A DNA stretch of 64,000 bases from DASZIT01 sp052143315 (GCA_052143315.1 JBKQTE010000079.1:1-64000), one strand, 5' to 3'; shown: positions 48,601 to 56,702, counted from the first letter of the stretch. The notes: generated by a model from the letters alone, not told the origin. Numbers and translations: made by a program.

Positions 48601-50204
48601 ATCACGATGGCCACCAGCAGGAAGACCAGGCAGACCTCGTAGAACGTGGCCTGGGACGCCAGGTCGAAGCGCCCGAAGATCACCGGACGGGGGACGTAGG
48701 CCGGGTTGATGGTCGGGAAGAAGGTCGACGACAGCAGGTACGACGACACCGGTACGGCGAAGGCCAGGGTGGCCACCGCCAGGTAGAGGCCGGGGATCCT
48801 CAGGGCCGGGATGCCGATCACCACCGCCACCAGAGCGCCGACCACCGCGGCAGCCACGGTTGCCACCAGGAAGTTCACCTGGGTATGGACCAGGAGGGCC
48901 CCGGTGGTCGCGGCCCCGACCCCGACGAAGGCAAACTGCCCCAGGCTGATCTGCCCGGCCCAGCCGGTGAGCACCACGATGGAGACCCCGATGACCGCGT
49001 AGATGGCGACGTTGGCCGCCAGCAGCTGCTTGGACTGGTTGAAGGTCAGCGGGACCAGCACCGCCGCCGCCAGCAGGACGGCGGTGATCGTACCCTTGGC
49101 GATCTTCACCTCGCGAAGTTTGGCCAGGTGGTGCGGAATGGCATGGACCTCACGCACGGCCACGAACTCGCCCAGGCCCTGAACATCCGCCCGGTCCCGG
49201 CGCGAGCGGATGAAGAGCAGGCCGACGATGATCACGAGGAACTGGGCCACGTCCTCGTAGCTGGCCTGCAGCCAGATCGAGAACACCGCCTCGTTGACCA
49301 CGCCCAAGACGAGCGACCATGCCACCGTCAACGGGAAGGAGTCCATGCCGGCCAGGACGGCGGCGGCCAACGGCAGGAGCAGGGTGGCCGGGGTGGACAC
49401 CTCGCCCACGCTGAATCCACCGATCCCCTTCGGCGCTGACAGGATGGCGCCGATCCCCGACAGCCCGGCCGCCACCATCCAGGTGATGCGGCTGAGGTTG
49501 CGGACCGGGATCCCGAGCAGCACCGCCCGCTCCGGCGAGTCGGCGGCGGCACGGATGGCCACGCCGTAGTCGGTCTTGACGAAGAACCAGTAGAGGGCGA
49601 TCAGGGCGACCGGGATGACCACCAGTGCCACCACGTCGTCCCCGGTGAAGGTGAACGGCTTCAGATAGAAGCTGAAGTTGAACGGCGTGGTGAGGGTGGT
49701 GGCGGCACCGGTGTTGAGGGTGAAGAGGTTGGGCAGCCCCAGCTCGGCTGCCCCGACCAGCTGGTACACGCCGATGGTCACCACCGTCAGGATCAGGCGG
49801 GGAGCGGTCACGAACCGTTGGATGATGGCCGCCTCGACCAGCCAGCCGGTGAAGACCGCCACCACGAGGCCGATGGCCACCGCCACGATCCACGGGTACC
49901 CCTGGGAGCTCACCAGCAGCACGGCCACGGTGGCGGCCAGTCCGCCGATCACCTGCTGGGAGAAGTTGATGATCCGGGCCGACCGGTAGATGAGCACCAG
50001 ACCCATGGCCACCAGGGAGTTCAGCCCTCCGACCACGATGCCCTTCAAGACGATCCCGGGGCCAAGCGGGTGAAGGGCGTTCACCACGAAGTAGAGCGCC
50101 ACCAGACCGACGGCCACCAGCGCCCCGGTGAACAGCTTCCGCCGGTTGTCGTCCCCGTCGGTCGCCCCAATCGGCGAGCCGAGCTGTCCTTCGAGCACCG
50201 TCAT
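45663..50204 (-). CDS. All-in-one branched-chain-type ABC importer (LivH-LivM-LivF-LivG fusion)
   Basis: One 1513-residue frame holds the complete membrane and ATPase machinery of a Liv-type importer, normally four proteins. Residues about 30-340 are a LivH permease (LNSLVAMGLVLIYRSARIINF). About 370-680 are a LivM permease (GLYLAVATLAFAVPVSSYL, VIGGLGSVTGAILGAVYVQ). About 745-980 are a LivF ATPase (Walker A LLGTNGAGKTTVLR, signature LLSGGEQQMLSLAQAL, Walker B MIDELSLGL). About 1018-1265 are a LivG ATPase (IIGSNGAGKTTLFDICSGF, LSTGTRRVLELACAV, LLLDEPTAGIA). A 250-residue proline-rich tail follows. The start overlaps the binding-protein stop (ATGA). The substrate is probably an amino acid, amide or small organic acid. 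Confidence 0.85.
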   Translation of the reverse strand: MTVLEGQLGSPIGATDGDDNRRKLFTGALVAVGLVALYFVVNALHPLGPGIVLKGIVVGGLNSLVAMGLVLIYRSARIINFSQQVIGGLAATVAVLLVSSQGYPWIVAVAIGLVVAVFTGWLVEAAIIQRFVTAPRLILTVVTIGVYQLVGAAELGLPNLFTLNTGAATTLTTPFNFSFYLKPFTFTGDDVVALVVIPVALIALYWFFVKTDYGVAIRAAADSPERAVLLGIPVRNLSRITWMVAAGLSGIGAILSAPKGIGGFSVGEVSTPATLLLPLAAAVLAGMDSFPLTVAWSLVLGVVNEAVFSIWLQASYEDVAQFLVIIVGLLFIRSRRDRADVQGLGEFVAVREVHAIPHHLAKLREVKIAKGTITAVLLAAAVLVPLTFNQSKQLLAANVAIYAVIGVSIVVLTGWAGQISLGQFAFVGVGAATTGALLVHTQVNFLVATVAAAVVGALVAVVIGIPALRIPGLYLAVATLAFAVPVSSYLLSSTFFPTINPAYVPRPVIFGRFDLASQATFYEVCLVFLLVAIVITNNLRKGRTGRNIIAVRDNSRAAAAYGISPLRTKLLAFIISGAIAGVAGSLYEVGLQGIKSGGLPPDLSITVFVMVVIGGLGSVTGAILGAVYVQSVAYFLPNSLQLLATGAGLLLLLLFLPEGLGGLVFRLRDLSLAKIDARFRARSATTSTPAALEAAAGPEPAVTLPPNLTATQAAALRIGAMEEQEMEGAAASAGGAAPDAGPAGNKAAVIALQSVDAGYGDLSMVLHDVEIGIGQSEVIALLGTNGAGKTTVLRTVAGLLRTKKGDVTFIGSDIDGLAPVQRVQAGLVTVLGGRGIFQSLSVSENLRLAAWTARRYHKDPVFADAATERVLTLFPVLRERLDQRAGLLSGGEQQMLSLAQALLCHPKILMIDELSLGLAPSVVVQLLEVIRALAASGVTVVIVEQSVNVATAISSRAIFMERGRVRFSGPTPDLSQQPKLLRSVFMHAARRAKSRSSDAALQPSTPGLPVGSAPGGPAFAVVNVSKHFGGLSALHDVNLAVAPGEIVGIIGSNGAGKTTLFDICSGFTLPDQGQVILDGHDITRLSPARRAEKGLGRVFQDARLFPSLTVVDALATSLEQSIPVHDPLAEALGLPSVVVSEEALRQRVEELIVEMGLTRFRDRFVAELSTGTRRVLELACAVAHNPTVLLLDEPTAGIAQRESEALAELLLGLRDQTGAAFVVIEHDVPLVSSVADRLFCMHLGEVISQGDTSEVLNDPAVVAAYLGTEDVGGRRSGTRTQAPATVEPVPAVEAPVPVGAGVGGSGGSSSLPPGYASSPPLPPGYASSPPVPPGFAPSPPVRQGSAPPAPPGFAPSPPVPQGSAPPAPPGFAPSPPVPQGSASAAPPGFAPSPPVPPGFAPSPPVPQGSASPAPPGFAPSPPVPAGFASLASPTPGFAPTVPPVPPGLTPLAPPPSPGFASTVTPPPPPGPAGAPPPPPPPPPPPPPPPPPPGFVSTAPPPPPPPPDKPEGSA
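45729..45782 (-). repeat. Run of 18 consecutive proline codons
   Basis: Within the tail of the fused transporter, 18 Pro codons (CCC, CCA and CCG mixed) follow each other. Such a run normally stalls ribosomes without EF-P. Mixed codon use shows it is kept at the protein level and is not a simple DNA slippage tract. Confidence 0.8.
45920..46270 (-). repeat. In-frame 54-base and 30-base repeats in the transporter tail
   Basis: Units encode PPGFAPSPPVPQGSA(P/S)xA (18 residues) and the shorter PPGFAPSPPVP (about 10-11 residues), in at least five copies between about 45950 and 46210. Degenerate copies occur at both ends (GYASSPP, GFASLASP). Lengths are multiples of three, so copy number can change without breaking the frame. 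Confidence 0.7.
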
Positions 50205-52015
50205 GCCAGCCCCCGTACCTTGTCGGATCCGTGACCACTACCGGCCGCCTGTTTGGGGGTGGTGGCGGTCGAGTTCGCAGTGGTCGTGGTGGTGGCCGAT
50301 GTCGTGGGCGGGCCACTCGAGGGCGATGCACCGCCGGAGGGCACCACCCCGGGCGCAGTGGGCACCACAGGAGTCACCTTGCACACCAGCGGAGTCGACG
50401 CCGGCATGGTCGATCCGGCATCGGCGTAGCTGAAGACCTGGTTGTCGTCGCACACCTCGTAGGTGCCCAGCTGGCCGTCGGCCGCGCTCCTGGCGTCGTT
50501 GTCCCACTTCAGGACCTGGAAGCCGGCCGTCGGGTCGAACGGGCCGGTGGCGCCGTTCCAGTCACCGAGCTCCCCGCCGGGCGAGGACTGAGGGATCGCC
50601 TTCATCGCCTGCTCGAAGTTGGCCGGTGTCAGGTTCGGGCCGGCCTCCTGCAACGCCTCGAAGAACTCGAGGATCGATCCGTACACCAGGTTGTAGTCCG
50701 GGATGATGGCCGCGCTCGGGTCGGTGTTTCCCAGTTGATAAGCGTGGGTGGCCTCCGCATCCTCCCTGCTCGTCTCGGCGGAACCGGTGGTGAGGATCTG
50801 GCCGCGCTGGTCGGCGGGGAACAGCCGCACGAAATCCTCGCTGGCGGTGGCGTTGTTTGCGTACAGGGACTGGAAGTACCACTCGGGGTAGTAGTCGTCC
50901 TGGGTGGCCGAGGCGAAGTAGTAGCGGGGCGAGATGGGGTCACAGCCCACGCAGATGACGGTGGTCACGCCGGCCGCCTTCATCTGGGCCACGGCGTCGG
51001 CCGACTCGCTCGGCAGTTGGGCGATGTCGAAGGTGATGGCAGCCTGGGCGGCGGGCGTCACCCCGTACTTGGCCAGCGCCTGGTCGACAAGCTGCTCGCA
51101 CTGGAACTGGGTGGGGACGTTCGTGTAGAAGATGCCCAGCTTGCGGATCTCGTGCTGCAGGGCGCCCTTGGCGAACTGGGCGGGCAGCCCCTTCAGCTGC
51201 TTGCCGAACAGGGTCCCGATGGCCTCCGCCGACTTGGAGCAGTTGGGCCCCGGCGTGTACTGCCACGGGGCGTTCTGCTGGTACCACTGCAGGTCCTGGG
51301 TGTAGAGCCCGAAGGCGATGACCTTCTGGGCCTGCAGGTCCTGGGTATAGGTGACGCTCGAGGAGACCAGCGACATGTCGGCAAAGGCGTGAAGCGAGTC
51401 GGCCACTGTGACGGCGTCGGCCTCCGCCTGGGGGGCGCCGGTGCCGGTGTCCTCATTGATGAAGTTGCCCTGCCCGTTGAACGGGGCCAGGACGACGCGA
51501 CGACCGTAGAGCTCGAACTCCTTGTTGAAGATGTTGATGAAGGCCTGGAGGGTCTGCACGGCCTCGGCGCTGGTACCGACCACGCTTGCCGGTACGAGCG
51601 TGTAGAGCTCCTGAAGGATGGAGGTGCCAACGCTCCGGGTGCTGAGGGTGATGGTGGTGCCGGTGACGCCCGGGGCGGTAGCCCCGCCGTTGTTGCCGGT
51701 CCACTTCGGCTCGCAGGCGACGGCGTACGACGACCAGCTCACCTGACGGATGCCGGGACCGCACTTCACGCCCCCGACCGTGGTCCCCGCGCTGTAGGGA
51801 GCGTTCATCGGCGTCTGGCCCGGCAGGTAGGTCACTTGGCTCTCCGTCGACAGCGCGCTGGACGATGTGACCTTGGGGAACGCCAACAGGACGATGGCCA
51901 GCACCAACAGGATGACGACGGCCAGCGCCCGACGCCGGACGACACCGTCGCCCGCCCCACGGCGGTGCCACGGCGGGGGCGCGTGTCTGGCCCCGGTGCT
52001 AGGCGTTGGTGCCAC
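50201..52015 (-). CDS. Branched-chain-type ABC substrate-binding protein, membrane-anchored
   Basis: A type I periplasmic-binding protein (Peripla_BP_6/LivJ group) of about 604 residues. GTG at 52015 is chosen because AAGGGGGA lies just upstream; an ATG at 52030 has no such site. Instead of a lipobox, the N-terminus has RRRALAVVILLVLAIVLLAFP, an uncleaved anchor. ITLSTRSVGTSILQELYTLVP, PFNGQGNFINEDTGTG, VICVGCDPISPRYYFAS and DYNLVYGSILEFFEALQEAG fit the family. The tail from residue about 555 is Thr/Ser/Pro-rich. It overlaps the transporter gene by four bases, so receptor and fused importer are made together. Confidence 0.78.
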   Translation of the reverse strand: MAPTPSTGARHAPPPWHRRGAGDGVVRRRALAVVILLVLAIVLLAFPKVTSSSALSTESQVTYLPGQTPMNAPYSAGTTVGGVKCGPGIRQVSWSSYAVACEPKWTGNNGGATAPGVTGTTITLSTRSVGTSILQELYTLVPASVVGTSAEAVQTLQAFINIFNKEFELYGRRVVLAPFNGQGNFINEDTGTGAPQAEADAVTVADSLHAFADMSLVSSSVTYTQDLQAQKVIAFGLYTQDLQWYQQNAPWQYTPGPNCSKSAEAIGTLFGKQLKGLPAQFAKGALQHEIRKLGIFYTNVPTQFQCEQLVDQALAKYGVTPAAQAAITFDIAQLPSESADAVAQMKAAGVTTVICVGCDPISPRYYFASATQDDYYPEWYFQSLYANNATASEDFVRLFPADQRGQILTTGSAETSREDAEATHAYQLGNTDPSAAIIPDYNLVYGSILEFFEALQEAGPNLTPANFEQAMKAIPQSSPGGELGDWNGATGPFDPTAGFQVLKWDNDARSAADGQLGTYEVCDDNQVFSYADAGSTMPASTPLVCKVTPVVPTAPGVVPSGGASPSSGPPTTSATTTTTANSTATTPKQAAGSGHGSDKVRGLA

Positions 52016-52168
52016 TGTTCCCCCTTGCATCGGCCGTGGTCGGCGTGAGTCCTGCCACGACATCGTTTGGCGCCGTCGATCCCCCGATCGGGCCACGCGG
52101 CCCCAACGGGTCGCGTGGATGCTCGGGAGAGGATACTCCAGCCCTGTGGGCGCCGATAGTGCTGCGTG

Positions 52169-53734
52169 TCATCGGGTACTTGCATCGGCACGACCCGGCC
52201 GGGGCTGAAGTTCCGCTTGTCGGTTTCCGGCCGGCTCGAGCACCGAGCGGTCCCCGGCTCGCAGGCCGGCGATGATCCGACGGTAGGTGCCGGCCGCGTC
52301 GTCGCCCATCGAGTCGGTCTCGAGCCACCGGAACCCCCGCTCCCCCCGGTGGCGGTCGACGCCGTATAGCCCGAATCGCGGCTGGTAGGAGCCCCACTCG
52401 TAGTTGTCCACCAGCGACCAGTGCCAGTAGCCGGTGACCGGGGCTCCGGCGTCGATGGCCCCCACCACTGCCGCCAGGTGCTCACGGAGGTAGCGGGGTC
52501 GGTCCCACCGGTCGAGACGGGGGTAGGAGCGCCCGTTCCTCACCCGGTTGCAGAGCCCGTTCTCGACCACCCAGAGCGGTGTCCGAGGTATCACTGCATG
52601 TTGCGTACGGAGCCAGCTGTCCAGGCCGGCCGGCTCGGGCACATCGTCCCAGAGCTCCCGGGCCGGTGACCAACCACGGCCTCCGGCGGTTCGGTGGCCC
52701 GGCGGGCGGAAGTGCCGGGAAGCCGTCGGGTCGTAGTAGTCGAACCCGACGACGTCGAGCGTCCGCTCGTGGGGGCTGCCGTAGACGGCGTCGACCACCC
52801 GACGCGGCGAGCGCCGTGCCCGGGCCTGCCCCTCCCGACCCCGGCCGGGCGGGTACCCGGCGCGGGAAGCACCCAGACGGCGGAGCAAGCGTTCGGCGGT
52901 CGTCGCCGGCCGGGCGGCGTCATGCTCGGCCCTCCGCCAGTCGAGCCAGCTGTCGAGGCCGAGTTGCGACACGCCCAGGCTGCGGGCCACCAGCAGGTCG
53001 GTGAGCAGTTGATCGGAGTCGTACACGCTGACACCGGCGTTGTTGGTGGTCACCACCGCGTCGGGCCGGGCCCGGTGGATCGCCTCGTAGGCCAGCACGT
53101 GGGCGGTCAGAAGGTTGTCGGCGGCCACCACGGCATCGCCGAACGCCAGGATCCGACCGGGCGGGAAGATGCCCAGCAGCCACGAGCCGAGCACCAGGGC
53201 GTTGATCTCGTTGACGGTCACCCAGGTGCGGACCCTGGGGGCCAGCACCGGGAGCACCGACTCCACCCAGGCCGCGAACCGGTCCGGCGAGTCGGGCCGG
53301 AGCCAGAAGTCCACGCCGAGCCACGCCGGGTGGGTGAAGTGGTGGAGCGTCACCAAGGGCTCGAGGCCACGCTGGCGGCAGGCGTCGACGATCTCCCCGT
53401 AGCGGGCGAGCGCCACGGTGTCGGTCTCGCCGTCCCTCGGCTCCACCCGGGCCCACTCGATGCTCAGCCGGAAGCTGTCGCACCCGAGGGCCGCCGCCCG
53501 GTCCAACGCCTCTTCGGGTCGGTCCCAGAAGTCCACCGCGGTCCCGGACGGCTCCACCCGGCCGGCCTGCTCCCAGGTCACCCAGTTATTGGCGGGCTCC
53601 CCCGGCCCGTTGAACCCGCCCTCGACCTGAAACCCGGCGGTCGCCACCCCGAAGGCGAAACCCTCGGGCAGGATCCCGCCCGGCCCCTTGGGCCCGGGAC
53701 TCGGCTGGGGGGCACGGTCGGCGGTCATCGGCAC
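52169..53734 (-). CDS. Glycoside hydrolase family 1 (beta-glucosidase type)
   Basis: A 521-residue retaining glycosidase with the GH1 (beta/alpha)8 layout. FAFGVATAGFQVEGGFNGPG opens the barrel; TVNEINAL carries the acid/base Glu (about 176, with Ile in place of the usual Pro after Glu), and WVVENGL the nucleophile Glu (about 390). GYWHWSLVDNYEWGSYQPRFGLYGVDR near the end is the aglycone/active-site closing segment. The region with RRLGASRAGYPPGRGREGQARARR is unusually basic and may be a disordered insertion. There is no signal peptide, so it acts in the cytoplasm on small imported or internal glycosides. It lies upstream of the Liv system with a 153-base gap. Confidence 0.85.
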   Translation of the reverse strand: MPMTADRAPQPSPGPKGPGGILPEGFAFGVATAGFQVEGGFNGPGEPANNWVTWEQAGRVEPSGTAVDFWDRPEEALDRAAALGCDSFRLSIEWARVEPRDGETDTVALARYGEIVDACRQRGLEPLVTLHHFTHPAWLGVDFWLRPDSPDRFAAWVESVLPVLAPRVRTWVTVNEINALVLGSWLLGIFPPGRILAFGDAVVAADNLLTAHVLAYEAIHRARPDAVVTTNNAGVSVYDSDQLLTDLLVARSLGVSQLGLDSWLDWRRAEHDAARPATTAERLLRRLGASRAGYPPGRGREGQARARRSPRRVVDAVYGSPHERTLDVVGFDYYDPTASRHFRPPGHRTAGGRGWSPARELWDDVPEPAGLDSWLRTQHAVIPRTPLWVVENGLCNRVRNGRSYPRLDRWDRPRYLREHLAAVVGAIDAGAPVTGYWHWSLVDNYEWGSYQPRFGLYGVDRHRGERGFRWLETDSMGDDAAGTYRRIIAGLRAGDRSVLEPAGNRQAELQPRPGRADASTR

Positions 53735-53819
53735 AGCCTGTCAGCAACCGGTCGGCGCCTGCCACGACCGGCCACCTCGCCGGACCGGTCCGTCCCTGGT
53801 GCTACCTTCGCCTCCGACC

Positions 53820-53858
53820 ATGGGACACACCACCGTCGACGCCCACCGAGCGCCGTGA
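53820..53858 (+). other. Possible 12-codon leader ORF overlapping the next start
   Basis: ATG at 53820 opens a 12-codon frame ending in a TGA that overlaps the GTG start at 53855 (GTGA). A TACCTT hexamer (53803-53808) lies 11 bases before the ATG. The thiolase-like GTG has no obvious ribosome-binding site of its own, so coupled translation from this leader is a reasonable explanation. Confidence 0.3.
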
Positions 53859-55390
53859 GCCCTTCCCGACCCGACGACGACCGCCTGCCGGTGATCGTGG
53901 CGTTCGGCCAGTCCATCGAGCGCGACGCCCTGGTCACCCCGGTCGACCTGATGGTCCGGGCGTGCGACTCGGCGCTGGACGAGGTCACCGGGCTGCGGCA
54001 CCTGGTGGAGCGGCTGTCGGTGGTGGACGTCATGACCCGGACCGGACCGGCGCCGGCCACCGAGCTGGCCCGCCGGCTCGGCATCGCCCCGGCCGTCGCC
54101 GAGGTGACCACCATCGGCGGGAACTCCCCCCAGTGGCTGGTGAACCGGGCCTCCGCCGACATCGCCGGAGGTTCGCTGTCGGTGACGGTGATCGCCGGCG
54201 CCGAGGCCATCCGGTCGTCACGGCAGCGCCGACGGCACGGGGAGCCACCGCCGCCGATCGACGCCGACCTCCCCGCCGACCCGGTGGTCGGTGACGACCT
54301 GCCGGGGATCGGGCCCGCCGAGTCGGCCATCGGGCTGGTCGTCCCGGTGCACATCTACCCGCTGTTCGAGAGCGTGGTGGCGGCCCGGGCCGGCCGCACG
54401 GCCGAGGAGCACCGCCGGGCCATCGGCGACCTCCTCGCCCCCTTCACCAGGGTGGCGGCGGCCAACCCGTACGCCTGGTTCCGCCAGGCCCTGACGCCGG
54501 AGCAGATCTCGACCCCGTCGCCGGAGAACCGGGTGGTGTGCGAGCCGTACACCAAGCGGATGACCGCCTTCCTCGGTTCCGACCAGGGGGCCGCCTTGGT
54601 GGTCTGCTCGCTGGGCGCCGCCCGTCGGGCCGGGGTGGCCGACCGGGCGGTCTTCGTCTGGTCCGGCGCCGGTGCCGTCGACGTCCGGTCCCCGACGGCC
54701 CGCCGCGATCCGGGCACCTCGCCGGCCATCGCCGCCGCCGGGCGCGCCCTGTTCGGCGCGGCCGGAGCGGCCGGGGGGCAGGGGACAGCCGTCGGGATCG
54801 ACGACGTCGATGTCTTCGACCTCTACTCGTGCTTCCCCTCGGCCGTGGAGCTGGGGGCGGAGGCACTCGGCCTGAGGCTCGACGACCCCCGGGGCCTGAC
54901 CGCCACCGGGGGGCTGCCCTACTTCGGCGGCCCCGGCACCAACTACACGACCCACGGGATCGGCGCGGTGTCCGAGCGGTTGCGCGAGCACACCGGCAGC
55001 GGCTCGGCCCTGGGACTGGCCACCGGGCTGGGATGGTTCGTGACCAAGCACGCCCTGGGGCTCTACGGCTCCGAGCCGCCCCCCGGGGGCTTCCACCTGG
55101 GCGACACCGCCGCCGACCAGGTGCAGATCGATGCCGGTGCCGTCGACGTGGCCATCGGCGTGACGGAGGCGACCGAGGCGTCGGTGGTGGCCGTCACCGT
55201 CGTCCGGGACCACGACGGTTCCCCCACCGGGGCCCCTATGATCGCCCGGCTTCCCGACGGCAGGCACGTGGCGGCGGCGGCCGACGACGGGGTCACCGCC
55301 ACCGTCGGGGACCTCGACACCCCGGGACTGGTCGGCACCACCGTGGTCGTGCAGGGCGAGCCGCCGCGCTACCGTCTGCCAGACCACTGA
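53855..55390 (+). CDS. Thiolase-like protein without the usual nucleophile cysteine
   Basis: A 511-residue protein of the acetyl-CoA acetyltransferase/SCP2-thiolase-like group. VDLMVRACDSALDEVTG and the first-half layout follow thiolases, but where the nucleophile cysteine is expected the sequence reads TTIGGNSPQWLVNRAS (Asn90-Ser91). The C-terminal half has DLYSCFPSAVELGAEALGL, GGLPYFGGPGTNYTTHGIG, and an OB-like tail domain typical of the long actinobacterial versions. Such proteins may act without condensation, for example as CoA-ester binders or partners of hydratases or aldolases. The next gene, a crotonase, starts 19 bases later, suggesting joint action on an acyl-CoA. Confidence 0.7.
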   Translation: MSPSRPDDDRLPVIVAFGQSIERDALVTPVDLMVRACDSALDEVTGLRHLVERLSVVDVMTRTGPAPATELARRLGIAPAVAEVTTIGGNSPQWLVNRASADIAGGSLSVTVIAGAEAIRSSRQRRRHGEPPPPIDADLPADPVVGDDLPGIGPAESAIGLVVPVHIYPLFESVVAARAGRTAEEHRRAIGDLLAPFTRVAAANPYAWFRQALTPEQISTPSPENRVVCEPYTKRMTAFLGSDQGAALVVCSLGAARRAGVADRAVFVWSGAGAVDVRSPTARRDPGTSPAIAAAGRALFGAAGAAGGQGTAVGIDDVDVFDLYSCFPSAVELGAEALGLRLDDPRGLTATGGLPYFGGPGTNYTTHGIGAVSERLREHTGSGSALGLATGLGWFVTKHALGLYGSEPPPGGFHLGDTAADQVQIDAGAVDVAIGVTEATEASVVAVTVVRDHDGSPTGAPMIARLPDGRHVAAAADDGVTATVGDLDTPGLVGTTVVVQGEPPRYRLPDH

Positions 55391-55409
55391 CCCTCCGAAG
55401 GGACGACCC

Positions 55410-56180
55410 GTGTCCGAACTACTCCGTGAACGCATTGGCCACATCGAGCTCCTCACCATCAACCGGCCCGAGGCGCGCAACGCCATCAACGGGGCGGTCA
55501 GCCGTGCCCTGTCGACCGCCTTCGACGAGCTGACCGACGACGACGACGCCTGGGTGGTCATCCTCACCGGAAGCGGTGACAAGGCCTTCAGCGCCGGTAT
55601 GGACCTCAAGGCGTTCGCCGCCGGGGAGGCAGCCGACATCATCGGGGCCACCGGGGGCTTCGCCGGGATCGCCCAGCGCGACTTCCCCAAGCCGCTCATC
55701 GCCGCCGTGAACGGCTCGGCGCTGGCCGGCGGGTGCGAGATCATGCTCTCGTGCGACCTGGTGGTGGCGGTGGAGGAGGCCAAGTTCGGCATCCCCGAGG
55801 TCAAGCGGGGCCTGTTCGCCGCCGGTGGCGGCCTGATCCGCCTGCCCAAGCGGATCCCCCCGGCCATCGCCTTGGAGCTGGCCCTGACGGGGGACCCCAT
55901 CGACGCCCAGCGGGCCCTGTCCCTCGGTCTCGTCAACCGGGTGGTCCCCGCCGGCGCCCTGCGGAACGAGGCCCTGGCTCTGGCCACCATCATCGTGGAG
56001 AACGCCCCGTTGGCCGTACGGGCCTCCAAGCGGATCATGAAGCTGGCGGGCGACCTCTCCGAGGCCGAGGCCTGGGCGGTCAACAATGCCGAGGTCGGTG
56101 CGGTCTTCGGCTCCGCCGACGCCATGGAGGGCCCGGTGGCCTTCGCCGAGAAGCGGAAGCCCAACTGGACCGGGAAGTAG
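55410..56180 (+). CDS. Enoyl-CoA hydratase/isomerase (crotonase) family protein
   Basis: A 256-residue crotonase starting at GTG. INRPEARNAINGAVSRAL is the N-terminal family motif, SGDKAFSAGMDLKAFAAGE forms the first oxyanion-hole strand, and NGSALAGGCEIMLSCDLVVA with FGIPEVKRGLFAAGGGLIRLP the second part. The second oxyanion and catalytic region has EVKRG with Glu and an unusual AAGGGLIRLP. This pattern is common in actinobacterial EchA proteins acting on varied acyl-CoAs. It is in an operon-like arrangement with the thiolase-like gene and a small membrane protein. Confidence 0.82.
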   Translation: MSELLRERIGHIELLTINRPEARNAINGAVSRALSTAFDELTDDDDAWVVILTGSGDKAFSAGMDLKAFAAGEAADIIGATGGFAGIAQRDFPKPLIAAVNGSALAGGCEIMLSCDLVVAVEEAKFGIPEVKRGLFAAGGGLIRLPKRIPPAIALELALTGDPIDAQRALSLGLVNRVVPAGALRNEALALATIIVENAPLAVRASKRIMKLAGDLSEAEAWAVNNAEVGAVFGSADAMEGPVAFAEKRKPNWTGK

Positions 56181-56185
56181 GGTCG

Positions 56186-56626
56186 GTGCCCACCCTCGGC
56201 CAGATCGCCGCCGACACCGCGTCCCTCAGCCCGGCGCTCAACGCCGTCCGGCTGAGCCTGCACGTCCTGGCGGCCACCGTCTGGGTGGGTGGCCAGATCA
56301 CCATGACCGGGCTCCTCCCCACCGTGCGCGGCTTGGGTGACGACGCCCCCAAGAAGGTGGCCCGGGCCCTGGCCCGCCTGCTGTGGCCCGCCTACGCGGT
56401 GCTGGTGGTGACGGGGCTCTGGAACATCTCCTCGTTCGACCTGAAGGGCGCCCCCGGCGCCTGGAACGCGGTGCTGATGGCCAAGATCGCCGTGGTGGTG
56501 GTGGCGGGCGTGGCCGTCTTCCTCCACCAACGTGCCACCACCAAGCGGGGGCTGGCCGTGTGGGGATCGATCGGTGGGACGGCGTCGGTCCTGGCCCTGG
56601 TGCTGGGAGTCCTGCTGGCAGGCTGA
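56186..56626 (+). CDS. CopD-like four-helix membrane protein
   Basis: A 146-residue integral membrane protein starting at GTG five bases after the crotonase stop. It has four hydrophobic helices: AVRLSLHVLAATVWVGGQI, LLWPAYAVLVVTGLWNI, VLMAKIAVVVVAGVAVFLH and SIGGTASVLALVLGVLLAG. His in LSLHVLAATVWVGG and the Trp/Gly pattern resemble the CopD/PF05425 fold found in copper-resistance and cytochrome-associated proteins. Its place near tatA and the cytochrome oxidase genes may matter, but no function is shown. Confidence 0.65.
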   Translation: MPTLGQIAADTASLSPALNAVRLSLHVLAATVWVGGQITMTGLLPTVRGLGDDAPKKVARALARLLWPAYAVLVVTGLWNISSFDLKGAPGAWNAVLMAKIAVVVVAGVAVFLHQRATTKRGLAVWGSIGGTASVLALVLGVLLAG

Positions 56627-56696
56627 GCCGGAGGGCGGCGCCCGAACATCCGCCCCGGCCGCCGGCTCCGGGGTACTGACGGTTCCCGTTCGGGAC

Positions 56697-56702
56697 TAAC
56701 CT
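56697..56702 (+). promoter_or_regulatory. Likely -10 element of tatA
   Basis: TAACCT lies 37 bases before the GTG of tatA. AAGGAG (about 56719-56724) provides the ribosome-binding site, so unlike several neighbours this gene has a leader. Confidence 0.4.

Noticed and set aside
54218..56530. Very long minus-strand open frame opposite the thiolase-like and crotonase genes
   Set aside because: High GC removes stop codons on the opposite strand; the translation has no motif while the plus-strand genes do.
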